Shown here: piece after piece, positions 34,995 to 43,963 of the stretch
Numbering within the stretch: the first letter of the stretch is position 1
Layout: each line of letters begins with the position of its first letter
Source: Halorubrum coriense DSM 10284
GTDB lineage: Archaea; Halobacteriota; Halobacteria; Halobacteriales; Haloferacaceae
Length of the DNA: 64,000 bases
Direction: 5' to 3'
Assembly: GCF_000337035.1 (NCBI RefSeq)
Contig: NZ_AOJL01000020.1
Coordinates: forward strand, 37,563-101,562
Notes under the pieces: generated by a model
What the model was told of the DNA's origin: nothing
What the model saw: only the letters and a program-made list of their open reading frames with translations
The model's database searches: none
Made by a program: the position numbers and the translations under genes

Positions 34995-35758
34995 TGGACA
35001 CCACCGCCGCGGCCGACCGCGACCTCTTCCCCGCGCCCCGCTCCGAGGTCTTCCGGAATCAGGGGAAGTTCCGCACCCGATTCAATTTCCCCGGACGGAA
35101 CCTCCCGGACCACGACGACCACGGGTACGGCCCTCTCTCGACGGTCGTCGAGTCGTTCATGGACCCCGGGACGCTGATCGGAATGCACCAGCACCGCGAC
35201 GAGGAGATCGTCTCGTGGGTGCCGGCGGGCGTGATGCGCCACGACGACCGCGAGGGGAACGAACTCGTCACGGACCCCGAACACCTCCTCGTGATGAACG
35301 CGGGCGAGGGGTTCTGGCACGCCGAGGAGACGCTCGCCGACGACCCGCCGCTGCGGATGCTCCAGATATTCGTCCGCCCGCGGGAGCTCGGCCTGGAGCC
35401 CGGGATCCAGCACGGTCCGCTCCCGACGCCCGAGCCGAACGAGTGGCGTCGCGTGTTCGCGCCGGCGGGCGCGGACCACCCGTTCACCGTGCGCAACGCG
35501 GTCGACTGCTACGACGTCCGCCTCGACGCGGACGCGAGCGCGACGCTTCCCGAGATCGAGGGACGCGACGCTTACGCGTACGTCTTCGAGGGGTCTGCCG
35601 AGGTCGGCGGGGCGACGTTGTCGGAGACGGAGAGCGTCCTGTGGACCGGCGACGGCGCGTCGCCGACCGTGACCGCGGGCGACGAGGGCGCGACGGTCGT
35701 GGCCTTCCTCGTCGACCCCGACGCGCCGGTGACGCGACAGGGGACGATCGGGCGGTGA
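34994..35758 (+). CDS. pirin family protein
   Basis: 254 aa double cupin. N-terminal cupin with GPLSTVVESFMDPGTLIGMH then QHRDEEIVSWVPAGVMRHDD, supplying the metal-binding His/Glu; the second cupin starts near residue 165. Pirins act as quercetin dioxygenases or redox-sensitive regulators elsewhere. The gene stands alone behind the 14-bp palindrome, which suggests tight induction. Confidence 0.88.
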   Translation: MDTTAAADRDLFPAPRSEVFRNQGKFRTRFNFPGRNLPDHDDHGYGPLSTVVESFMDPGTLIGMHQHRDEEIVSWVPAGVMRHDDREGNELVTDPEHLLVMNAGEGFWHAEETLADDPPLRMLQIFVRPRELGLEPGIQHGPLPTPEPNEWRRVFAPAGADHPFTVRNAVDCYDVRLDADASATLPEIEGRDAYAYVFEGSAEVGGATLSETESVLWTGDGASPTVTAGDEGATVVAFLVDPDAPVTRQGTIGR

Positions 35759-35830
35759 CGCGACGAGAGACGATCGAGCGGTGACGCCCGGGTCGGAAAG
35801 GCTCAACCCCCGGCCCGCCGAACGCGGCGT

Positions 35831-36352
35831 ATGCGCACCCCGCTCGCGGTCGCCGGGCTCGTCGCGCTCGGCGTCTGCCTGATGGCGAACCCGCTGTTCC
35901 TTCCGGTGTCGATCGGCGAGCCCGACCCCGCCTACACGCACACCGTCCGGCCTGTCGGCGAGGGCGCGGTCGCCGGGATCGGCTCGCCGGCGGCCGGGGC
36001 GGCGAACGGTTCCGGCGGCGACGCCGTCGTCGCCTACGCCGACCTCGACCCGGCCGCCCGCGCGGCGTTCGACCGCGCCCGCGACGCGCCGGAGGGCGGA
36101 TTCGGCGTCGAGGACCCCGACGAGCGGGTCGACTCGCTCTCGTACCCGGCGGAGCCGACGCTCGGGGACGGGCTGCTGATCGTCGAGCGCGACGGCGAGC
36201 GGTACGAGCTCTGGACCCGGACGGTCGAGCGCGAACCGGACGCCGTCGTCGTCCAGCACGTCCTCGTCCAGCCGATCGCGTTCCTCGCCGGGTTCCTCGC
36301 GGTCGTCGCCGGGGCCGCGGTCGCGCTGCGGGGGCGGCTCGGCGGCGAGTGA
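35831..36352 (+). CDS. haloarchaeal membrane-anchored hypothetical protein
   Basis: 173 aa. N-terminal hydrophobic segment (residues ~5-25, signal or anchor), extracellular-type acidic middle (~30-138) and a C-terminal transmembrane helix (~146-165). No recognised enzymatic motif. The start follows the pirin gene by 72 nt. Confidence 0.75.
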   Translation: MRTPLAVAGLVALGVCLMANPLFLPVSIGEPDPAYTHTVRPVGEGAVAGIGSPAAGAANGSGGDAVVAYADLDPAARAAFDRARDAPEGGFGVEDPDERVDSLSYPAEPTLGDGLLIVERDGERYELWTRTVEREPDAVVVQHVLVQPIAFLAGFLAVVAGAAVALRGRLGGE

Positions 36353-36400
36353 CGAGTCGGGTTCACGGCGGCGAGCGACGGTCTCGCGTCCGGCGCGACC

Positions 36401-37444
36401 TCACTCCTCGGCCGTCGGCGTCGGCTGCCCGACGGGCCTCGGGGCGTCGCCGGCCTCGATCGCCCGCCGGGTCGGCTCGCCGATCTCGACGAGGTGACAC
36501 AGGGGGTTGCCGGGGTAGACCACCGGGTTCTCCAAGAGCCCGATCAGGAGTCCGGTGAAGGGGGCCTCCACCGCGACCGCGTCCTCCTTGAACGGGTTGG
36601 TGATCGTGGCGATGCGGTCGCCCTCGCGGACGAGCGAGCCGCTCTCGAAGTGGGTGTCGACGATGCCGCCGGAGTCGGCGCGCAGCCACGTCTTCTCGCC
36701 CGCGCCGGCGACGATGGTGCGCCAGCCCGGCCAGCGCACCGTGTCGGTCTCCAAGAGGCCGTACTCCGCGAAGACGGAGCGGACGCCGGCGAGCGCGTCG
36801 TCGATCAGCGGGCGCTGGAACCGGTGGGCCTCGCCCATCTCGATGGTGATCGTGGGGATGCCGGCGTCGGTCGCCTCGCCGCGGAGCGTGCCGCTCGGGC
36901 CGTCGCTGTCGATGACGACCTTGGAGCCGAACGCCAGCGCGAGCCGGTGGACGCGCTCGTCGGTCATGTCGGCGCGGACGTGGAGCATGTTCGTCCGGCC
37001 GCGCGTGGAGGTGTGGAAGTCGAGCCCGAAGTCGCACGGCGCGATGAAGTTCTCGTAGATCTGGTGGGCCATCCGCTTCGAGCTCGTGGAGCCGGGCTTA
37101 CCCGGGAACGACCGGTTCAGGTCGCGGTCGTAGACGGGGAGGTACCGCTGCTGGGCGATGAAGCCGGGGACGTTGAGGACGGGGAGACAGACCAGCGTGC
37201 CCGCGAGCGCAGAGAGGTCCCACTCGTGGGCGACCTCGCGGACGACCTCGATCCCGTTGAGCTCGTCGCCGTGGGCCGCGGCGGTGAGGAAGGCGGTCGG
37301 CCCGTCGCGCTCGCCGTTGACGATGGTGACCGGGATCCGGACGGGATCGCCGAGGTACGTCTCGCTGATCCCGTAGCGGATGTTCTGCGTTTCGCCGGGC
37401 GGCACCGCCCCGCCGTTGTACGTGAACGCCCGGTCGTCGCTCAT
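36401..37444 (-). CDS. succinylglutamate desuccinylase/aspartoacylase (AspA/AstE) family zinc hydrolase
   Basis: 347 aa. Zinc motif HGDELNGIE, RDLNRSFPG, a further zinc His in DFHTSTRG, and the catalytic-type ITIEMGEAH. A C-terminal domain is lipoyl-like (GSLVREGDRIATITNPF). Family members hydrolyse N-acyl amino acids or peptide-like amides. ATG at 37444 with a TATATATA box 27 nt upstream. It is divergent from the RimK-RimB fusion with a 110-nt shared promoter; the partnership recalls RimK/RimB/AspA-like clusters in some bacteria (recollection). Confidence 0.87.
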   Translation of the reverse strand: MSDDRAFTYNGGAVPPGETQNIRYGISETYLGDPVRIPVTIVNGERDGPTAFLTAAAHGDELNGIEVVREVAHEWDLSALAGTLVCLPVLNVPGFIAQQRYLPVYDRDLNRSFPGKPGSTSSKRMAHQIYENFIAPCDFGLDFHTSTRGRTNMLHVRADMTDERVHRLALAFGSKVVIDSDGPSGTLRGEATDAGIPTITIEMGEAHRFQRPLIDDALAGVRSVFAEYGLLETDTVRWPGWRTIVAGAGEKTWLRADSGGIVDTHFESGSLVREGDRIATITNPFKEDAVAVEAPFTGLLIGLLENPVVYPGNPLCHLVEIGEPTRRAIEAGDAPRPVGQPTPTAEE

Positions 37445-37554
37445 GGCGGACCGGAGCACGGCGGCGGGTATATATATGACGACCCGCGGGCTCGGGGTCC
37501 GGACCCGCCGGACCGATCGGGGCGTCTTTTACGTCGGCCCGCGCAGGGACACGT

Positions 37555-38910
37555 ATGAGTTCGGACTCGGTTCGGGTGGGCGTGTTGTCGCTACACAACA
37601 GCAAGGAGACGAAGGCGATCTGTAACGCGGTCGAGGACCTCGGCCACGAGCCCGTGTGGCTCCGCGAGGAGAACGCCGCGGTCAGCGTCGAGGACGGCGA
37701 CGTGGCCGTCGAGCCCGCGGTCGACGTGATCGCGAACCGGCTGCTCCTGTCGAACACCGACCAACCCGCGGAGCTGCTCGGGCTGGCGGCGACGTTCGAG
37801 CGCATCCGGCCGATGCTGAACGAGCCGAACGCGGTGCTGGCGTCGATCCACAAGTTCGCCACGGCCGCGACGCTCGCCGACTGGAACATCCGCGTGCCCG
37901 ACGCGCTGCTCGCGCTGTCGAACGACCGCCTCAACGAGGGCCGCGAGCGGTTCGGCGACGTGGGCGTGTACAAGACCGCGATCGGGACCCACGGCGGCGG
38001 CACGTGGAAGGTCGACCTCACCGAGCGCGTGAACCCGAAGGTCGGCAACCGGCAGGCGTTCCTCCAGCAGCTCATCGACCGCGACGACGAGAAGCACCGC
38101 GACCTGCGGGTGTACATCGTCGGCGACGAGATCGTCGGGTCGATGTACCGCTACGCGCCCGAGGGCGACTGGCGGACCAACGTCGCGCTCGGCGGCGCGG
38201 TGGAGGACGCCACCGACGACATGCCCAAAGAGGCCGCCGACACGGCCCTCTACGCGGCCGAGGTGATGGACCTCGACTACGCCGGCGTCGACCTCGTCGA
38301 GGGGTACGACGGCTGGTACGTCCTCGAGGTGAACCCGACGGCCGGGTTCAAGGGCCTGTTCGAGGCGACCGGCACCAGCCCGGCCCCGCACATCGCGAAG
38401 CTGGCGATCGAGACGGTCGGCGGCGAGGTCGACGACGACGCGGTCGAGCGCGTCGCCGCGACGCTCGACGACTCGCGGCCGTCCTGCGCACCGGCCCCGA
38501 AGCCGACCCCCTCCGAGCAGCCCGACATCGGCTACATCGAGGAGGTCGTCGTCACCGGCACCTCCGGCTCGACGCAGGCGCTCGCGAAGTCGGACACGGG
38601 CGCGACCCGGACGAGCATCGACACCCAGCTGGCCGCCGAGATCGGTGCCGGCCCGATCAAGAGCATGACCCGGGTCAAGTCGGGCAGCGTGAAGGGCGGG
38701 AAGGCCCGGCCGGTCGTCGACCTCGTCATCGGCATCGGCGGCAACCAGCACACCGTCACCGCGAGCGTCGAGGACCGCGGGCACATGGAGTACCCGCTGC
38801 TGCTCGGCCGCGACATCCTCACGGACTACCGGGTCGACGTGCGCCGGCGCGCCGACACCGACGAGGCCGAGCGCGACGAGGCGGGCGAGATCCTCGAAGA
38901 GGAGGAGTAA
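37555..38910 (+). CDS. RimK-like ATP-grasp ligase fused to RimB-like (retropepsin-fold) domain
   Basis: 451 aa. Residues ~1-290 form a RimK-type ATP-grasp: KTAIGTHGGGTWKV is the nucleotide loop, YAGVDLVEGYDGWYVLEVNP the Mg site with E258 and N260. After a Pro-rich linker (~308-325) the C-terminal domain has ALAKSDTGATRTSID with a catalytic-type Asp347 and LLLGRDILTDYRVDV, matching the RimB/ATP-dependent zinc protease (retropepsin) family. In bacteria RimK adds glutamates to ribosomal protein S6 and RimB trims them; here both are in one chain. Target unknown. Confidence 0.88.
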   Translation: MSSDSVRVGVLSLHNSKETKAICNAVEDLGHEPVWLREENAAVSVEDGDVAVEPAVDVIANRLLLSNTDQPAELLGLAATFERIRPMLNEPNAVLASIHKFATAATLADWNIRVPDALLALSNDRLNEGRERFGDVGVYKTAIGTHGGGTWKVDLTERVNPKVGNRQAFLQQLIDRDDEKHRDLRVYIVGDEIVGSMYRYAPEGDWRTNVALGGAVEDATDDMPKEAADTALYAAEVMDLDYAGVDLVEGYDGWYVLEVNPTAGFKGLFEATGTSPAPHIAKLAIETVGGEVDDDAVERVAATLDDSRPSCAPAPKPTPSEQPDIGYIEEVVVTGTSGSTQALAKSDTGATRTSIDTQLAAEIGAGPIKSMTRVKSGSVKGGKARPVVDLVIGIGGNQHTVTASVEDRGHMEYPLLLGRDILTDYRVDVRRRADTDEAERDEAGEILEEEE

Positions 38911-38988
38911 ACCGGTCCGAGGCCGCCGAGCCGAGTCTCGCGGCCGTCTGACAAAAGTATAAGAGCGAGGCTGTCGAGGACACGACAT

Positions 38989-39441
38989 ATGGTGAAGAGT
39001 ACGGTTCGGTTTCCCGAGCCGGTGGTCGAGGAGATCGAATCGCTCGTCGAGGAGGGGCAGTTCGAGAGCAAGTCGGAGTTCTACCGCTTCTCCGCCGACT
39101 ACGTGCTCTCCCGGACGCTCGACGAGTACGACCCGCAGACGATCGACTACGACGCGATCGAAGCGGAGGTGATCCCCGACGCGGAGCGGGAGCTCGGCGG
39201 CGACGCCGACGCGGACGGCCCGCCGTTCTTCGACTCCGTCGCGTTCGTGCGGAAGCTCGCGCTCCGGGGGAACTTCAGCGACGCCGAGGACTTCATCGAC
39301 CACCAGTACGTGCCGGGCGACCGCCACGCCGTCCTCTTAGAGGAACTCCTCCGGCTGTATCGCGAGGACGCGACGAGCGACGACCGACCGTCGACCGCCG
39401 AGCCCGACTCGGAACCCGAGCCGCCGACCCGCAACCGATAG
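38989..39441 (+). CDS. ribbon-helix-helix (CopG-type) transcriptional regulator
   Basis: 150 aa. N-terminal RHH: VKSTVRFPEPVVEEIESLVE then SKSEFYRFSADYVLSR. The rest is acidic and helical, possibly a dimerisation or partner domain. AAAGTATAAGAG lies ~30 nt upstream, fitting a near-leaderless start. Targets unknown; no toxin gene is adjacent. Confidence 0.85.
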   Translation: MVKSTVRFPEPVVEEIESLVEEGQFESKSEFYRFSADYVLSRTLDEYDPQTIDYDAIEAEVIPDAERELGGDADADGPPFFDSVAFVRKLALRGNFSDAEDFIDHQYVPGDRHAVLLEELLRLYREDATSDDRPSTAEPDSEPEPPTRNR

Positions 39442-39480
39442 CCCGGACCCCCGGACCGCCTCCGCCCGGATCGAGCGCGG

Positions 39481-40119
39481 TCAGGACTCGTACTCCGCCC
39501 AGACGTACCGCGTCCCGTAGCTCCGGTACGGTCGCCACGCCTCGCCGATCTCCCGCATCTCCGCGCGCGACAGCGACTCGCCGCCGTTGTAGATTTGCTC
39601 GAATCCCCTCCGGACCGCGAGGTCGCCGAGCGGGAGCACGTCCTCGCGCCCGAGCGCGAAGATGAGGTACATCCGGGCGGTCCACGGGCCGACGCCCGTG
39701 ATCTCGGTGAGCCGGTCGACGACCGCCTCGTCGCTCGCCTCGGCCAGCCCCTCGCGCGTGAAGTCGCGCTCGTCGTCGCGGAACGCGGCGGCGACGTTAC
39801 GCAGGTACTCGACTTTCGTGCCGCTGAGTCCGGCCTCGCGCAGGGCGGCCCGGTCGGCCGCGAGGACGCGGTCCGGGGTCGGGTCGCCGCCGAGCACGCC
39901 CACGAACCGCTCGCGAATGGCCGCCGCGGAGGCGGTCGAGAGCTGCTGGTTCACGATCGAGGTACAGAGCCGCGCGAACTCGTCGTCCGCGGGCGCGACG
40001 TCGAGGGGCCCGTGCCGGTCGATCAGCGTCGCCATCGTCGGGTCCGCGCGCAGCGTCGCCGCGATCGGGTCGGTCGCGTCCGCCGGCGACTCGGCCGCGT
40101 CGTCGACTCCGTCGTCCAT
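39481..40119 (-). CDS. DNA-3-methyladenine glycosylase II (AlkA-like, HhH-GPD)
   Basis: 212 aa base-excision repair glycosylase. Helix-hairpin-helix ITGVGPWTARMYLIFALG and catalytic region LPLGDLAVRRGFEQIY with the Asp. IVNQQLSTASAAAIRERFV is the conserved N-terminal segment. Removes alkylated purines. Single gene, convergent with the RHH regulator. Confidence 0.88.
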   Translation of the reverse strand: MDDGVDDAAESPADATDPIAATLRADPTMATLIDRHGPLDVAPADDEFARLCTSIVNQQLSTASAAAIRERFVGVLGGDPTPDRVLAADRAALREAGLSGTKVEYLRNVAAAFRDDERDFTREGLAEASDEAVVDRLTEITGVGPWTARMYLIFALGREDVLPLGDLAVRRGFEQIYNGGESLSRAEMREIGEAWRPYRSYGTRYVWAEYES

Positions 40120-40272
40120 GTCGGAAGCCGGGGACCGCAGGCACGAGTAGGATCCGGTCGCGTCGCCGCCGACGCCCGCCGCTACGAGCGCCGGACCGCG
40201 CCGATAAACTTACGGTGCGTTTTACGTTTGGAAGATGAAAAGGTTCAATCATGACGGTTCCGACTCTCCGGT

Positions 40273-42261
40273 ATGCAGCTCGAAGACGTCCAGCGCGTGA
40301 CGGTGCTCGGAGCCGGAAACATGGGCCACGGCATCGCGGAAGTGGCCGCGCTCGCCGGGTACGACGTGTCCCTCCGCGACATCAACGAGGAGCTCGTCGA
40401 GAAGGGGTACGACCAGATCGAGTGGTCGCTCGGCAAGCTCGCCGAGAAGGACCGGATCGGCGACGACGAGGCGGACGCCGCGCTCGACCGCGTCGACGCG
40501 TTCGTCGAGCTCGAGGACGCGCTCGACGGCGCCGACGTCGTCGTCGAGGTCGTCCCCGAGAAGATGGCCATCAAGAAGGACGTGTACGACGACGTGGTCG
40601 AGTACGCGCCCGAGGAGGCCGTCTTCGTCACCAACACCTCCAGCCTCTCCATCACCGAACTGTCGGAGGTCACCGACCGCCCCGAGCGCTTCTGCGGGAT
40701 GCACTTCTTCAACCCGCCGGTGCGGATGGACCTCGTCGAGGTCATCTCCGGGGAGCACACGAGCGAGGAGACGCTCGAACTGATCGAGGGGCTCGCGGCG
40801 TCGATGGGGAAGACCCCCGTCCGGGTCCGGAAGGACAGCCCCGGGTTCATCGTCAACCGCATCCTCGTCCCGCTGATGAACGAGGCGGCGTGGATCGTCG
40901 AGTCCGGCGACGCGACGATGGAGGCGGTCGACTCCACGACGAAGTTCGACATGGGCCTGCCGATGGGCTCGTTCGAGCTCGCCGATCAGGTCGGCATCGA
41001 CGTGGGCTATCACGTGTTGGAGTACATGCACGAGGTCCTCGGCGACGCCTATCGTCCCTGCCCGCTGCTCGGCGAGAAGGTCGAGGCGGAGGACCTCGGC
41101 AAGAAGACCGGCAAGGGCTTCTACGACTACGAGGACGGCGACGGCGCGCAGATCCCGAGCGACGCGCTCGACTACGACGTGCGCCGCCGCCTGCTCGCGG
41201 TGATGGCCAACGAGACGGCCGGCCTGATCGGCAACGACGTGGCCGACGCCGACGACGTCGACGAGGCGGTCAAGCTCGGGGCCGGCTTCCCCGACGGGCC
41301 GGCGAAGCTCGCGGACGAGGAGGGGCTCGACGCCCTGGTCGAGACGCTCGACGCGCTCGCCGAGGAGACCGGCGAGGCGCGCTACGAGGCGACCGACTAC
41401 CTCCGCGAGGCCGCCGAGTCCGGCGGGTTCCGCGGTGACGCCGGAGACGCCGGCGACGCGGAGGGCGGCCCCGCCTTCGACGTGCTGAACGTCGACGTCG
41501 ACGCCGACGCGCGAGTCGGGCACGTCGAGATCGACCGTCCGCACCGGATGAACACGATCAGCGGCGACGTGCTCGACGAGCTCGCCGACGCGATCGACCT
41601 GCTCGACGGCGACGACGAGGTGCGGGCGATCCTGCTCTCCGGGGCGGGCGACCGCGCCTTCTCCGCCGGCGCGGACGTCCAGAGCATGGCCGCGGGCGGC
41701 GCGGACCCGATCCACGCCGTCGAGCTCTCCCGACAGGGCCAGCAGACGTTCGGCAAGTTCGAGGAGTCGGACAAGCCCGTGATCGCCGCCATCGACGGCT
41801 ACTGCCTCGGCGGCGGGATGGAGCTCGCGACGGCGGCGGACATGCGGATCGCCTCCGAGCGCTCCGAGCTCGGCCAGCCGGAGCTCGACCTCGGGCTGCT
41901 CCCGGGGTGGGGCGGCACGCAGCGGCTCGCGCGGGTCGTCGGCGAGGGGCGCGCGAAGGAGATCATCCTCACCGCCGACCGCTACGACGCCGAGACGATG
42001 GCCGACTACGGCTTCGTCAACGAGGTCGTGCCGGGCGACGAGCTCGACGACCGGGCGCGGGAGCTCGCCGAGCAGCTCGCCGGCGGCCCGCCGATCGCCC
42101 AGAAGTACACGAAGCGCGCGATCCACGCCGGCCGCACCGACGACGAGGCCGGCCTCGAAGTCGAGGCGATGGGCTTCGGCCACGTGATGAACACCGACGA
42201 CCTCATCGAGGGCGTCACGGCGTTCATGGGCGACGGCGAGCCCGAGTTCGAGGGGAAGTAG
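40273..42261 (+). CDS. 3-hydroxyacyl-CoA dehydrogenase / enoyl-CoA hydratase fusion
   Basis: 662 aa two-enzyme protein of fatty-acid beta-oxidation. N-terminal 3HCDH domain (~1-390) with VTVLGAGNMGHGIAEVAALA and MHFFNPPVRMDLVEVI. A short acidic linker follows (~380-410), then an enoyl-CoA hydratase/crotonase domain (~410-662) with FSAGADVQSM and ELGQPELDLGLLPGWGGTQR. The order is the reverse of bacterial FadB. The ATG at 40273 is chosen; the overlapping frame starting 40251 is Arg-rich and an artefact. Followed by hairpins at 42308-42342. Confidence 0.92.
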   Translation: MQLEDVQRVTVLGAGNMGHGIAEVAALAGYDVSLRDINEELVEKGYDQIEWSLGKLAEKDRIGDDEADAALDRVDAFVELEDALDGADVVVEVVPEKMAIKKDVYDDVVEYAPEEAVFVTNTSSLSITELSEVTDRPERFCGMHFFNPPVRMDLVEVISGEHTSEETLELIEGLAASMGKTPVRVRKDSPGFIVNRILVPLMNEAAWIVESGDATMEAVDSTTKFDMGLPMGSFELADQVGIDVGYHVLEYMHEVLGDAYRPCPLLGEKVEAEDLGKKTGKGFYDYEDGDGAQIPSDALDYDVRRRLLAVMANETAGLIGNDVADADDVDEAVKLGAGFPDGPAKLADEEGLDALVETLDALAEETGEARYEATDYLREAAESGGFRGDAGDAGDAEGGPAFDVLNVDVDADARVGHVEIDRPHRMNTISGDVLDELADAIDLLDGDDEVRAILLSGAGDRAFSAGADVQSMAAGGADPIHAVELSRQGQQTFGKFEESDKPVIAAIDGYCLGGGMELATAADMRIASERSELGQPELDLGLLPGWGGTQRLARVVGEGRAKEIILTADRYDAETMADYGFVNEVVPGDELDDRARELAEQLAGGPPIAQKYTKRAIHAGRTDDEAGLEVEAMGFGHVMNTDDLIEGVTAFMGDGEPEFEGK

Positions 42262-42307
42262 GACGCGAGCGGATCCGCCGCGGCGGTGGGTCCGGTCACC
42301 CTGACGA

Positions 42308-42342
42308 CCAGTTGTCTATAACTGGGAGACGCCGGAACGGCG
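42308..42342 (+). terminator. two hairpins downstream of the FadB-type gene
   Basis: CCAGTT-GTCTAT-AACTGG (42308-42325) and CGCCG-GAA-CGGCG (42330-42342). Both are perfect stems; they may serve as 3' end structures. No T-run follows. Confidence 0.35.
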
Positions 42343-42420
42343 GTGGATGTCGTCAAGACCTCGGCCCCTCGGCCGGACGAGGGTGCGTTTTATAAATAGT
42401 AGACCGACACGAACGCCGCC

Positions 42421-42517
42421 GAAGCCCCAGCCACGAGGCGCTGCGTGCCACTAGGGGAATCGACAGTTCGATCCGCGGTCCGGTCGCGGCGGATCGATTA
42501 AAACCGGTCGTGGCTTC
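42421..42517 (+). ncRNA. candidate structured small RNA
   Basis: A strong TATA-like box TTTTATAAAT (42388-42397) is followed ~25 nt later by a segment with nested stems: CCCCAG/CTaGGGG (42425-42457) enclosing CACG/CGTG, a 9-bp stem TCGATCCGC/GCGGATCGA (42468-42497), and terminal pairing of GAAG..CCACGA with TCGTGGCTTC (42508-42517). No start-bearing ORF fits. It could be a guide or regulatory RNA, and ACA occurs between the stems at 42463-42465. It is convergent with the asd gene. Confidence 0.35.
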
Positions 42518-42548
42518 CGAGGACGACGGCCGCCGTTCGGTCCGCGTT

Positions 42549-43595
42549 TCAGACGTAGCCTTCCTCGACGAGCAGTTCGCCGTTGAGCAGCGACGCCCCG
42601 GCCGCGCCGCGGATCGTGTTGTGCGCGAGGCAGTTGTACTTCGCGCCGGCGTCGGTCGTCTGGACGCCGCCGGCGACGATCCCCATCCCGTCCGCGTAGG
42701 TGCGGTCGAGGCGGGGCTGCGGGCGCTCGGGCTCGTCGTCGCCGAACACCTTGATGAGCTGCTCGGGCGAGCTGGGGAGGTCGCCGACGCCCTCGAACGA
42801 GCGCATCGCCTCGCGGAGGTCCGCCGGCGAGGGGTCCTCGGCGAACTCCGCGAAGACGTTCTCCAAGTGCCCGTCGAGCGTGGGGATCCGGTTACAGGAG
42901 GCGGCCACGTCCGCGCCGTGGAGGGCGACCTCCGCGCCGTCGAAGTCGCCGAGCAGCTTGCGCGACTCCGTCTCCATCTTGTCCTCCTCGCCGCCGATGT
43001 GCGGGATGGCGTTGTCGATGATCTCCATCGAGGTGACGCCGGAGTAGCCGGCCCCCGAGACCGCCTGAAGCGTCGAGACGCGGACGCTCTCGAGGCCGAA
43101 CTCGTCGACCGCGGCCAGAGTGGGGACCATCGTGATCGTCGAGCAGTTGGGGTTCTTCACGAGGGCACCGTCCCAGCCCCGCTCGTCGCGCTGGACCTCG
43201 ATGAGACCGAGGTGGTCCGGGTTGATCTCGGGGATCGTGAGCGGCACGTCGGCGGCCATGCGGTCGTTCGAGGAGTTCGAGGAGACGACGTACCCCTCTT
43301 CGAGGAAGGCGGGCTCGACCTCGGCCGCGACGCCCGAGGGGAGCGACGAGAAGAGGAGGTCGACGTCATCGTCGGCGATGCCGGCGGGGCTCGTCTCGGC
43401 GACCGCCATCTCGGCGACGTCGTCGGGGATGGGCGTGTCGACGCGCCACTTGGCCGCCTCGCGGTAGGTCTTTCCCGCGCTCTCCCCGCTCGCGGTGACC
43501 GCGGCGAGCTCGAAGGTCGGGTGGTCGTCGAGCAACTGGATGAACCGCTGGCCGACCGCGCCGGTCGCGCCGAGGATACCGACTCGTACTGACAT
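42549..43595 (-). CDS. asd: aspartate-semialdehyde dehydrogenase
   Basis: 348 aa. Reduces aspartyl phosphate to aspartate semialdehyde for Thr/Met/Lys synthesis. NADP motif GILGATGAVGQRFIQLL, catalytic Cys151 in KNPNCSTI, active-site region SCNRIPTLDGH, and ALKP-less archaeal type length. Single gene; the 368 bp upstream hold no gene. Confidence 0.93.
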   Translation of the reverse strand: MSVRVGILGATGAVGQRFIQLLDDHPTFELAAVTASGESAGKTYREAAKWRVDTPIPDDVAEMAVAETSPAGIADDDVDLLFSSLPSGVAAEVEPAFLEEGYVVSSNSSNDRMAADVPLTIPEINPDHLGLIEVQRDERGWDGALVKNPNCSTITMVPTLAAVDEFGLESVRVSTLQAVSGAGYSGVTSMEIIDNAIPHIGGEEDKMETESRKLLGDFDGAEVALHGADVAASCNRIPTLDGHLENVFAEFAEDPSPADLREAMRSFEGVGDLPSSPEQLIKVFGDDEPERPQPRLDRTYADGMGIVAGGVQTTDAGAKYNCLAHNTIRGAAGASLLNGELLVEEGYV

Positions 43596-43963
43596 TGCGC
43601 GTGGGTCCGTGGCAGGGACGTAAGTGCGTTCGGATAGGCGTCGATACCGCCGGTCGCGTCGCCGGCGGAATCGAGCCGGACGCGAGGACCGCGCGGCCCT
43701 GCCGCGGAGCAGGAGCGTTAAGCCCCTCGGGGCGATACGTACCGCCGCGCGCCATCAGTCCCCGCCCGAGTACTCCCCGATGGGAGCGATGACAGCGCGG
43801 AGAACCCAGGCGCGTCACATCGGTCGCTGACGCGACCCGCCCGTCGCCGCGCAGGCGACCGCCCGCCACGAGGGTTTCCCGGTCGACGCGGCACGCCGCC
43901 GGAGATGAGACCGGTCGTTAGTGTTGCGGGCGACATTCCGTCTTGAACAGCGACGGCGCTCCG
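43596..43963. other. 368-bp intergenic region
   Basis: Lies between the asd start and the stop of the next minus-strand gene. It contains no convincing ORF. A minus-strand CACTTACG near 43620 may be the asd promoter. Several short GC-rich inverted repeats are seen but nothing decisive. Confidence 0.6.

Noticed and set aside
42396..42500. Minus-strand ORF ending ...RLVAGASAAFVSVYYL
   Set aside because: It has only a late GTG start giving 14 residues; the plus-strand RNA reading explains the sequence better.
43596..43963. Possible C/D box RNA (GATGA-like and CTGA elements)
   Set aside because: Spacing and terminal stem do not fit a C/D RNA.
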